Source of the DNA: Bacillota bacterium
GTDB taxonomy: Bacteria; Bacillota; UBA4882; UBA8346
Assembly: GCA_023402395.1 (NCBI GenBank)
Contig: JAEYGI010000053.1
Span: 1-64,000, forward strand
Reading direction: 5' to 3'
DNA length: 64,000 nucleotides
In this document: piece by piece, positions 8,045-15,611 of the stretch
How the letters are laid out: every line of letters starts with the position of its first letter
Numbering within the stretch: the first letter of the stretch is position 1
Made by a program: the position numbers and the translations under genes
Notes under the pieces: model-generated
What the model saw: the letters and a program-made list of their open reading frames with translations, nothing else
Told to the model about the DNA's origin: nothing
Database searches by the model: none

Positions 8045-9040
8045 CTAACCGACTGTTTCCCAGCCTCCGCTCCGGCCGGAACGGAACAGGGCGTCCAGGA
8101 CCTTCATATTAGCGACCGCATCCTCGGGCCCGACCGGAGGTGGAGGTTCGGAACCGTCCCGGACCGCTTTAGCGAAGGACTCGAACATCAATTGATACTG
8201 ATCGGCCGGTCCCAACTCCAAAGCCCGGAGCCCGACACTGGTCTGCACGGTCAACCGCGCCGGCGCGTCGGGGTACATGTTGAACGGGAGTTCGACGGTG
8301 ACGGCCCCGGCAGTGCCGTAAACCGTGACTTTTTGCTGGGGAAAGGTCTGGGTGCCGACGGTGAATAAGGCGCGTGCCCCGCCAAAATCGAGGGCCGCAT
8401 TGACCAGAATGTCGGTGCCGAAGGCCGGATCCTCTTCAATTACCGCCAGTACCCGGCGAGGTTCGGCCTGCATCAGAAACCGGGCCGAGGAAACGGCGTA
8501 GCATCCGATGTCCAGCAGCGCGCCGCCGCCGTTTTCCTTGATATTTCGGATATTCTTAGGATCGGTGTTGTTATAGCCAAAGAAGGTATGAATCGAGCGG
8601 ATCTTGCCGATATCGCCGTATCTGACCAACTCCAGCGCCTTTTGCCATTGGGGATGAAACTTGTACATAAAGGCTTCCATCAAGCGGATTCCCTTGGCCC
8701 GGGCATACGCCACCGCCTCCTCCGCCTGACGGCCGTCAAGGGCGAGCGGTTTCTCGCAAATGACTGCCTTACCGCGATCCGCCGCCCGCTTGATCCATTC
8801 CAGATGAAGGTCGTTGGGCAGCGGGATATAGACCGCTTCGATCGACGAATCGTCCAGCAGGGCGTCATAGCCTGAATACGCTTTAGGAATCGCGTATTGC
8901 TCCGCCGCTTCCTTTGCCTTCACTCCGTCCCGGGAAGCGATGCCGTAAACCTCGACCGCCTCCGACCGGATGAGCGGCGGGAGGACCCGCATGGTGAAAT
9001 GCTTGGATACGCCGAGGACTCCCAGTTTTAATGGCTGCAT
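8045..9040 (-). CDS. Gfo/Idh/MocA-family oxidoreductase
   Basis: 331 residues. The N-terminal Rossmann fold starts LKLGVLGVSKHF, followed by the diagnostic VICEKPLAL (EKP motif). The C-terminal alpha/beta substrate domain includes GGGALLDIGCYAVSSARF, where the family has its active-site Asp/His region. Such enzymes use NAD(P) to oxidise sugars, inositols or their derivatives. RBS CAAGGAGGGG before ATG. It is monocistronic with its own terminator, so context gives no substrate. It is not closely like the WbpB-type paralogue at 37.8 kb. Confidence 0.85.
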   Translation of the reverse strand: MQPLKLGVLGVSKHFTMRVLPPLIRSEAVEVYGIASRDGVKAKEAAEQYAIPKAYSGYDALLDDSSIEAVYIPLPNDLHLEWIKRAADRGKAVICEKPLALDGRQAEEAVAYARAKGIRLMEAFMYKFHPQWQKALELVRYGDIGKIRSIHTFFGYNNTDPKNIRNIKENGGGALLDIGCYAVSSARFLMQAEPRRVLAVIEEDPAFGTDILVNAALDFGGARALFTVGTQTFPQQKVTVYGTAGAVTVELPFNMYPDAPARLTVQTSVGLRALELGPADQYQLMFESFAKAVRDGSEPPPPVGPEDAVANMKVLDALFRSGRSGGWETVG

Positions 9041-9195
9041 GGTAACCCCTCCTTGATAGAATCCGAAGGTCTGTTTTTCGCTTATATTTATTTAACAGCC
9101 GATCCCAATTCCCTTTTTTTGAGGCGCCCGATTTTGATTAAATGCAAAACTTGGGTCTGTGATTCCGGGCCAATATGCCGTATAATATATGAATC

Positions 9196-9276
9196 GAAGT
9201 AAATTACGATTGATGCCATTTGCATTCGGCTTTAGGAATGCAAATTTTTATATTAGAAATTTACTTCATCCTATAT
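9196..9276. repeat. A-family palindromic repeat
   Basis: Outer arms GAAGTAAATT/AATTTACTTC surround the inner hairpin ATTTGCATTC/GAATGCAAAT with loop ggctttag. The copy ends in CATCCTATAT. It lies in the spacer before the AdoMetDC-like gene, just after a TATAAT at 9181-9186 that may be that gene's -10. Nothing else is seen in 9041-9338. Confidence 0.8.
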
Positions 9277-9338
9277 GGGCAATGAGTTTTTGGCGGACTT
9301 AACGCCCTCATTAGTCTGAATAAGGAGGGTCTTTGGTC

Positions 9339-10142
9339 ATGTATCATTTCATGCTCGATGCGTTTCAGGGGTACCGTTCCCGTCTCGACGATCTGCTGCT
9401 GGTCCATGAGTTATTGGAGGAACTCCCGGCCAAGATGGGCGTAAAGGCGGTCATGCCCCCGTTTATCTTGCCGTATTACAACGGCGTGATCCCCGAGGAC
9501 TGCGGGATCAGCGCCTTCGTCTTCCTGGCCGGCGGGCATTTCACCCTGCATACGTTCTCGTTCCGGGAGGTCTATTTTGTGGATCTGGTTTATCCGGAGC
9601 CGTTTGATCAGGAAAAACTGGAGGGGATCCTGCGCGGGGTCTTCCCGGCCGAACGGATTAACTCTTATTACGTGGATCGGAATCAACGGGCCGGGTTCCC
9701 GGTGGATGTGCCCATCGATGAAAAGCTCGACTTTGGCCCGCATCTGTTTCTGAACTTCAAAAATTACAACGGCCCGAAGACCATGGACGATCTATTCGAA
9801 CTCTTTGATACGCTGCCGTCCCGGATCGGAATGACCCCGATCATCCGGCCGTATGCCATCAGGAACCGGATCGGCGGCGAACCGTCGCTCTCGATCATGA
9901 CCATGATCGCCGAAAGCCATATCAGCCTTCATTATTTCCCGAAGACGGGCCGGGCCTATCTCGACCTTTTCTCCTGCCGCTTCTTCGATTACGGCGAGGT
10001 CGGAGCCAGGCTGAAGCAGGAGTTCTCCAGCGACGTGGCCCAAGAGATCCTGATCTCCCGGGGCAGCAAGTACCTGAACCACCGGAGCGAGCCGGATTTG
10101 CAGGCAGCCAAGGCCAAGTCGTGGCTGGAGAATATTCGCTGA
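9339..10142 (+). CDS. Tandem (two-domain) S-adenosylmethionine decarboxylase-like protein
   Basis: 267 residues, about twice the length of bacterial SpeD, and made of two SpeD-like halves. The second half (about 140-267) keeps the self-cleavage site in AESHISLHYFP: Glu192-Ser193, with His194 after it and Cys213 in LFSCRFFD. In the family, cleavage at that Glu-Ser bond generates the catalytic pyruvoyl group. The first half (about 1-130) aligns at FLAGGHFTLHTFSF but has Gly65-Gly66 instead of Glu-Ser, so it cannot form the cofactor. It may be a decarboxylase with a structural partner domain fused on, or a diverged enzyme. ATG 9339 is nine bases from AAGGAGGG; a TTG at 9333 is too close. Confidence 0.78.
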   Translation: MYHFMLDAFQGYRSRLDDLLLVHELLEELPAKMGVKAVMPPFILPYYNGVIPEDCGISAFVFLAGGHFTLHTFSFREVYFVDLVYPEPFDQEKLEGILRGVFPAERINSYYVDRNQRAGFPVDVPIDEKLDFGPHLFLNFKNYNGPKTMDDLFELFDTLPSRIGMTPIIRPYAIRNRIGGEPSLSIMTMIAESHISLHYFPKTGRAYLDLFSCRFFDYGEVGARLKQEFSSDVAQEILISRGSKYLNHRSEPDLQAAKAKSWLENIR

Positions 10143-10150
10143 ATTGAAGC

Positions 10151-10185
10151 GGGCCGACCTGGAGAAAAACTGGTCGGCCCCTTTG
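10151..10185 (+). terminator. Convergent terminator
   Basis: GGGCCGACC/GGTCGGCCC with a 12-base loop lies between the AdoMetDC-like gene and the convergent nitroreductase gene. It is followed by CTTTG on the plus strand, a modest T-tract. Confidence 0.7.
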
Positions 10186-10198
10186 ATTTCATGTTTAA

Positions 10199-10798
10199 TT
10201 ATTTAAACACCTTGACCCGTTCTTCCAAGGGCTTGAACTCCTTGGCGCCGGGCAGCCCGGCCGGCTTGCCGAACGGCATCTGCGCCACCAGTTTCCACTC
10301 GGCCGGGATCTGCCACTCCCGCTTCACCGCAGCTTCTATCAGCGGACTGTAATGCTGTAAGGACGCGCCGAGGCCTTCGCTCTCCAATCCGGCCCAAATG
10401 ATGTATTGCAGCATCCCCGTGGCATGTTCCGACCAGACCGGGAAATTGTCGGCATAGGCCGGAAACTGTTGCTGCAGTCCCTTCACGACACTTTGGTCCT
10501 CAAAAAACAACACGGTCCCGTAGCCGTTCCGGAATGAATCCATCTTTTCCCCGGTCGCGTCAAATTGAGCGGCGGGGACGATCTGCCGCAACGCTTCCTT
10601 GGTGATGTCCCACAGTTTATGATGATGCTCGCCCAGCAGCAGCGCAACTCGCGAACTCTGCGAGTTAAACGCGGACGGCGCGTGTTTCACCGCATGCTCG
10701 ATCAGTTCCCGAAGGCGTTCATCGGATACCGCCGCTTCCTTGGCGATGTCATAATAACTGCGCCGGTCCTTTACGGCGTCCCAAAAATTTTTTGCCAT
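10199..10798 (-). CDS. Nitroreductase-family protein (Frm2/Hbn1-like)
   Basis: 199 residues. The N-terminal DRRSYYDI and HAPSAFNSQSSRVALLLG fit the FMN-binding arginine/serine sites of the nitroreductase fold. The subgroup with WDITKEALR and LGASLQHYSPLIEAAVK resembles fungal/bacterial Frm2/Hbn1 proteins, reported as NADH-dependent and linked to lipid or oxidative stress signalling. RBS GGGGCGAGGAG before ATG. Its divergent neighbour is marR, so co-control by MarR is possible, but the 275-base gap shows no clear shared operator. Confidence 0.82.
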   Translation of the reverse strand: MAKNFWDAVKDRRSYYDIAKEAAVSDERLRELIEHAVKHAPSAFNSQSSRVALLLGEHHHKLWDITKEALRQIVPAAQFDATGEKMDSFRNGYGTVLFFEDQSVVKGLQQQFPAYADNFPVWSEHATGMLQYIIWAGLESEGLGASLQHYSPLIEAAVKREWQIPAEWKLVAQMPFGKPAGLPGAKEFKPLEERVKVFK

Positions 10799-11010
10799 TC
10801 TCCTCGCCCCTTTCGTCCGATTATTATTATTTTTATTTTACTCGTTTAACCCTTTCAATTCAATTAACGTTTTGGATCGATCCCATGTTTCCCGGCGCGA
10901 TCATTTTTAATCCCCTCTTTACGAACCCGACTCAAGAACCAAGCACCAACAACCAGAAACCGGGAACTAGAAACCAACTAACCATCAGGAATCAGCAACT
11001 AAGGCTCCTC
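10799..11010. other. Low-complexity spacer between nitroreductase and marR
   Basis: Bases 10930-11000 are a run of degenerate short units of the type AACCAAGCACC / AACCAGAAACC / AACTAGAAACC. No gene or known element is recognised. Confidence 0.5.
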
Positions 11011-11055
11011 TTGACAACGGCCGGTTTCATGCTATGATATTATTTAGTCGTCTAA
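11011..11055 (+). promoter_or_regulatory. marR promoter with MarR-type operator
   Basis: TTGACA (11011-11016), a 16-base spacer and TATGAT (11033-11038) form a strong promoter. Directly downstream, TTAGTCGTCTAA (11044-11055) is an inverted repeat of the TTAG-n4-CTAA type common for MarR/OhrR regulators. It lies at about the transcription start, where bound protein would block initiation. Autoregulation of marR and the following ABC genes is the natural reading. Confidence 0.75.
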
Positions 11056-11073
11056 CTGTTTGGAGGAATTTTT

Positions 11074-11514
11074 ATGCCCGCCGAAGCTCAGGACTCCCTA
11101 GAGTCCCTGCTGTCTCAATTTTTACGCCTCCATCATCAGCGGATGTTTTCGCCTCTGGCCAAACTGGGCCTCTATCCCGGCCAGCCCCCGATCCTGGCCA
11201 TGCTCTGGGAACGGGACGGCCGGACCCAGAAGGAATTGGCCGAAAACCGCCGCCTGGCCCCGGCCACCGTCACCGTCATGCTGCAGCGGATGGAGAAGGC
11301 GGGCCTGATCGAGCGCAGATCCGATTCCGAGGATCACCGGATCATCCGGGTCTATCTGACCGAAGCCGGCCGGAGCATCCGGTCCGAGGCCGAGGCGGTC
11401 CGTCAAACCATCGATGGCGCCTGTTTCGCCGGGTTCACGCTTGAAGAACGGGTATTGCTCCGGCGTTTCCTGCTTCAGATGATTGCCAATCTGGAACGGA
11501 CCGGGGCCGAATAG
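11074..11514 (+). CDS. MarR-family transcriptional regulator
   Basis: 146 residues, winged helix-turn-helix. The core RTQKELAENRRLAPATVTVMLQRMEKAGLIERRSDSEDHR holds the recognition helix and the wing (described here in segments: TQKELAEN, ATVTVMLQRM, IERRSDSEDHR). RBS TTGGAGGAA before ATG. It precedes the exporter pair and has an operator-like palindrome in its own promoter, so it probably represses both. Its ligand is unknown. Confidence 0.9.
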   Translation: MPAEAQDSLESLLSQFLRLHHQRMFSPLAKLGLYPGQPPILAMLWERDGRTQKELAENRRLAPATVTVMLQRMEKAGLIERRSDSEDHRIIRVYLTEAGRSIRSEAEAVRQTIDGACFAGFTLEERVLLRRFLLQMIANLERTGAE

Positions 11515-11518
11515 GGTT

Positions 11519-11615
11519 ATATAGGATGAAATAAGTTGAATTAAATTCATTAATTCCCCATCACGGAAGGTTTACGGGACATGATGCATATCAGAAATTA
11601 AATTCAACTTATATA
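11519..11615. repeat. B-family repeat fused to half an A arm, between marR and the ABC genes
   Basis: ATATAGGATGAAATAA (A left arm) runs directly into the B left arm ATAAGTTGAATTAAATT (11531-11547). The inner stem CATCA/TGATG follows, then the right arm AATTCAACTTATAT ending in ATAG near 11615. Both ends carry TATATAG. It sits inside what should be a single transcription unit, so it is probably transcribed as a structured spacer. Confidence 0.8.
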
Positions 11616-11661
11616 GTCCGGATCGATTAGCCGTCAAACTAATTGGGTGGAAGTGTTGATC

Positions 11662-13407
11662 GTGATCAAACTCGTGTCCTATCTCAAACCGCACTGGAAG
11701 GCGGCGGTCTTGGCGCCGCTGCTGATGTTGCTGGAGGTGGCCATGGATCTGCTCCAGCCGACCCTGATGGCCCGGATCGTGGATCAGGGGATCGCCGGTG
11801 GCGATCCGGGGTTCATCCTCCGCACCGGCGGGTTGATGGTCGGCGCGGCCCTGCTGGGAGTGGTCGGCGGCGTCGGCTGCACCATCTTTTCCAGCTTTGC
11901 CGCGCAGAACTTCGCGGCCGACCTCCGGTCCGCGCTTTACCGGAAGGTCCAAACCTTCTCCTTCGCCAATCTCGACCAGTTCAAGATCGCCTCCCTGATC
12001 ACCCGGCTCACCAGCGACGTGGTTCAGGTCCAGAATGTCGTCCTGATCCTGTTGCGCTCCCTGGTCCGGGCGCCGTTGCTGTGCATCGGCGGAATGCTAA
12101 TGGCGGTGGCGCTCAACCCGGGACTGGCGGCGATCTTGCTTTTCACCGTGCCGGTGCTGGCCATCTCCCTGGTGCTGGTAATCCGCAAGGGTTTTCCCCT
12201 GTTCCGAGCCGTACAGCAACGGCTGGACAATGTCAACGCGGTGATCCGCGAAAACCTGGCCGGCGTCCGGGTGGTCAAAGCCTTTGTCAGGGCCGATTAT
12301 GAGAACCGCCGCTTCCAGGAAGCCAATCAGGGCCTGACCGGAATCTCAATCCGGGCTTCCCGGACCATGGGATTGCTGCTGCCCATCATGATGCTGGTCA
12401 TGAACCTCAGCATCGTGGCGGTGATCTGGTTCGGCGGGATCAGGGTGGATCGCGGCGGATTGCAGGTGGGCGTGGTGATGGCCCTCATCAATTATATGAC
12501 CCAAATCCTTTTCTCATTAATGATGGCCGGCTTTATGCTGGTGATGGTCTCCCGGGCCAAAGCCTCGGCCGACCGGATCGGCGAGGTTCTGGCAACCGAA
12601 CCGACCGTTAGGGATGCCGCTTTGGCCAAATCGAACCGGACCGGTCCGGTTCGACTTGGCCGGGTGGAATTTGAAAACGTGTCCTTCCGGTATCAGAAGT
12701 CCGGTCAAGCCCCGGCGCTCGATGGGATCAGTTTTACGGCCCAACCCGGCCAGACCGTAGCCATTCTGGGCGCCACCGGCTCCGGAAAGTCAACGCTGGT
12801 CAATCTGATTCCCCGCTTCTACGATCCGACCGAAGGCCGGATCCAACTCGACGGCGTCGACCTCCGGGACTACCGCCTGGAGGAATTGCGGGCTAGTATC
12901 GGCGTAGTCTTTCAGGAATCGATCCTCTTCACCGGGACCATTCTGGAGAACATCCGGTGGGGCCGGGCCGAGGCGAGCGAGGCCGACGTGGCGGCCGCGG
13001 CCGAGGCGGCCCAGGCCCATGAGTTTATCTCCCGGCTGGCCGACGGATATCAGACCCTGCTCGGCCAGCGCGGCGTCAATCTCTCGGGCGGACAAAAGCA
13101 GCGGCTGGCCATTGCCAGGGCTCTACTCCGCCGGCCCCGGATCCTGATCCTGGACGACAGCACCAGCGCGGTCGATCTGGCCACCGAAGCCAGGATCCAG
13201 TCCGCCTTGAAGCGAATGGACGGCGTGACCTGTTTCCTGATCGCCCAGCGGATCAGTTCGGTGCTGGAAGCCGACCAGATCCTGGTGCTGGAGAACGGCG
13301 CCCTGATCGCCAGCGGAACGCACCGCCAACTGCTGGACTCCTGCGGCGTATACCAGGATATCTACCGGTCCCAGCTTGGCGAGGAGGCGATTCGGAATGG
13401 ACAATGA
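11662..13407 (+). CDS. Heterodimeric ABC exporter half-transporter (degenerate-site subunit)
   Basis: About 581 residues: six membrane helices in the first 300, then a nucleotide-binding domain. Walker A GATGSGKST, signature LSGGQKQRLAIARA, Walker B ILILDDSTSAVD. The residue after Walker B is Asp (DDS) where active subunits have Glu. This is the pattern of YheI/BmrC and TM287-type subunits, which pair with a fully catalytic partner. The partner is encoded next, overlapping by 11 bases. A GTG at 11662 fits GGGTGG spacing; GTG 11647 is an alternative. The probable role is drug or lipid export under MarR control. Confidence 0.87.
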   Translation: MIKLVSYLKPHWKAAVLAPLLMLLEVAMDLLQPTLMARIVDQGIAGGDPGFILRTGGLMVGAALLGVVGGVGCTIFSSFAAQNFAADLRSALYRKVQTFSFANLDQFKIASLITRLTSDVVQVQNVVLILLRSLVRAPLLCIGGMLMAVALNPGLAAILLFTVPVLAISLVLVIRKGFPLFRAVQQRLDNVNAVIRENLAGVRVVKAFVRADYENRRFQEANQGLTGISIRASRTMGLLLPIMMLVMNLSIVAVIWFGGIRVDRGGLQVGVVMALINYMTQILFSLMMAGFMLVMVSRAKASADRIGEVLATEPTVRDAALAKSNRTGPVRLGRVEFENVSFRYQKSGQAPALDGISFTAQPGQTVAILGATGSGKSTLVNLIPRFYDPTEGRIQLDGVDLRDYRLEELRASIGVVFQESILFTGTILENIRWGRAEASEADVAAAAEAAQAHEFISRLADGYQTLLGQRGVNLSGGQKQRLAIARALLRRPRILILDDSTSAVDLATEARIQSALKRMDGVTCFLIAQRISSVLEADQILVLENGALIASGTHRQLLDSCGVYQDIYRSQLGEEAIRNGQ

Positions 13408-15268
13408 ACGGAATCGGGATCCCCAACCCCCTTTGATCATGCCGATGCGTCCCGGCGGCGGCCCGGGCGGTCCTGTCGGACCCGGCCGAGGCGGAAGCTT
13501 CGGCCCGAAGGTCAAGCCCAAAAATACCAAGGAAGTTCTGCGCCGCTTGTGGGGCTATCTCCAACGGCAGCGGGCCCGGCTGGCGACCGTGTTCGTGCTG
13601 GTGTTGGGCGCGTCGGTGCTCAATCTGGTCGGGCCGTACCTGATCGGCCAGGCCATCGACACCATGGTCGGCGGCGCCGGCGCAATCGACTTCGGCCGGC
13701 TGGTTCCGATCACCCTGACCCTGCTGTCCTGTTATGGCGCGGCCGCGTTGCTGACCTGGTTCCATACCTATCTCATGGCCGAGGTGGCCCAAGTCATGGT
13801 CCGTCAGCTCCGCGACGATCTCTTCGCCAAACTGCAAACCCTGTCGCTGCGGTTCTTCGACCGGCAGCCCCACGGCCAGTTGATGAGCAGGCTCACCAAT
13901 GACGTCGAGAATGTCAATAATTCGCTCAACCAGAGCGTGGTCCAGGTCTTTACCAGCATGGTCACGGTCACCGGCTCGCTGCTGATGATGCTCTGGCTCA
14001 ATCCGCTGCTGACACTGCTAAGCCTGATCGTGATTCCAATGGGCACCGCCTTGACCGGGTTTATCATGAAGCGGACCCGGGACTTTTTCACCGGCCAGCA
14101 AAAAGAATTGGGCGATCTCAACGGCTATATCGAAGAGACCATCTCCGGCCAGCGGGTGATCAAGGCTTTCGGCCGGGAGGAAGTGTCGCTGGCCCATTTT
14201 GACGCCATCAACCGCCGCCTGAACCGGGTCGGGGTCCGGGCCCAGATCTTCGCCGGAGTAGTTCCGCCGCTGATGAACGTGGTCAATAACCTCAGTTTCG
14301 CTATTGTGGCGGCGGCCGGCGGCTGGATGGCGATTCGCGGCCTGATCACGGTCGGAGTGATCGCGAGCTTCCTGAATTATTCGAAACAATTCGCCCGGCC
14401 CATCAATGAACTGGCCAATCAGTTCAACCTGATCCAGGCCGCCGTGGCCGGCGCCGAACGGGTCTTCGAGGTCATGGACGAAACGCCGGAGATCGCCGAC
14501 CGTCCCGATGCCGAACCGCTCAAGTCCGTCGCCGGAAGCGTAGCCTTTCAGGACGTCAGCTTCGGCTATCAGCCGCAGGTTCCGGTGCTGCGCGAGGTGA
14601 GCCTCAGGGCCGAGCCAGGCCAGACCATCGCCCTGGTCGGGCCGACCGGCGCCGGTAAGACGACCATCGTCAATCTCCTGACCCGGTTCTACGATATCGA
14701 CCAGGGAGCGATCCTTATCGACGGCCGGGAGATCCGGGCGGTCCGCAAGAACGATCTCCGCCGGTCCCTCGGCATCGTGCTCCAGGACTCCTATCTCTTC
14801 GCCGCCACCGTCCGCGAGAATATCCGCTACGGCCGGCTGGACGCCAGCGACGCCGAGGTCGATGCGGCTGCCCGGATCGCCAACGCCGAACCGTTCATCC
14901 GGCAGTTGCCGGACGGATATGATACCGTTCTCACCGAGGACGGCGGGAACCTTAGCCAGGGCCAGCGGCAACTGTTGACCATCGCCCGGGCCATCCTGGC
15001 CGACCCCGCCATCCTGATCCTGGACGAGGCCACCAGCAGCGTCGACACCCGGACCGAAATGCATATTCAGCAGGCGATGCTGGGGCTGATGAAGGGCAGG
15101 ACCAGTTTTGTCATTGCCCACCGGCTCTCCACCATTCGCGAGGCCGATCAAATTTTGGTCATTGACGGCGGCCGCATCGTGGAGCGGGGCAATCACCAAC
15201 AGTTGCTCCAGGCCAAAGGCTTTTACTATAACCTTTATCAAAGTCAGTTCCGGGGGGAAGCGATCTGA
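13397..15268 (+). CDS. Heterodimeric ABC exporter half-transporter (catalytic subunit)
   Basis: 623 residues. A Pro/Gly-rich N-terminal tail of about 45 residues precedes the membrane domain. The ATPase domain has Walker A GPTGAGKTT, an altered signature LSQGQRQLLTIARA and an intact Walker B-Glu LILDEATSSVD. That mix is expected for the YheH/BmrD or TM288-like half of an asymmetric pair. ATG 13397 lies nine bases after GGAGG, within the end of the upstream gene. A perfect terminator follows. Confidence 0.9.
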   Translation: MDNERNRDPQPPLIMPMRPGGGPGGPVGPGRGGSFGPKVKPKNTKEVLRRLWGYLQRQRARLATVFVLVLGASVLNLVGPYLIGQAIDTMVGGAGAIDFGRLVPITLTLLSCYGAAALLTWFHTYLMAEVAQVMVRQLRDDLFAKLQTLSLRFFDRQPHGQLMSRLTNDVENVNNSLNQSVVQVFTSMVTVTGSLLMMLWLNPLLTLLSLIVIPMGTALTGFIMKRTRDFFTGQQKELGDLNGYIEETISGQRVIKAFGREEVSLAHFDAINRRLNRVGVRAQIFAGVVPPLMNVVNNLSFAIVAAAGGWMAIRGLITVGVIASFLNYSKQFARPINELANQFNLIQAAVAGAERVFEVMDETPEIADRPDAEPLKSVAGSVAFQDVSFGYQPQVPVLREVSLRAEPGQTIALVGPTGAGKTTIVNLLTRFYDIDQGAILIDGREIRAVRKNDLRRSLGIVLQDSYLFAATVRENIRYGRLDASDAEVDAAARIANAEPFIRQLPDGYDTVLTEDGGNLSQGQRQLLTIARAILADPAILILDEATSSVDTRTEMHIQQAMLGLMKGRTSFVIAHRLSTIREADQILVIDGGRIVERGNHQQLLQAKGFYYNLYQSQFRGEAI

Positions 15269-15333
15269 AGCTTCCGTGAACCGGGAGAGAGAATTCAGTC
15301 CGGCGGTGAACATCGTCCCGCCGGAGTACGATA

Positions 15334-15360
15334 AAAAAACCGGGCTAGGCCCGGTTTTTT
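15334..15360 (+). terminator. Intrinsic terminator of the marR-ABC operon
   Basis: AAAAAACCGGGC-TAG-GCCCGGTTTTTT, a perfect 12-bp stem ending in six Ts, 65 bases after the ABC stop. Bases 15361-15600 then hold no gene I can support; the last 100 bases are AT-rich leader before the lyase gene. Confidence 0.93.
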
Positions 15361-15611
15361 GCTGTTCTAAAGCGCCGTTCATTGGAACATTAAAGAAACC
15401 GTCATTTCCCAGCGGCCTTCTCGCCGGCCCTCTTCCCCAAACTGCACGCGAGAAGGACTTGCTTTTTAATATATTGAATAATTTGAAAAAAACGGATGAT
15501 TATTCCTTATTTTTCCTTTATAATTATTTACAGATATTCTTTGTAAAGGAAGTGATAACTAAAGAGACTCGCTAATGCTCTAAAAAGTAAAATAATTCAA
15601 AAGGAGGAAAG

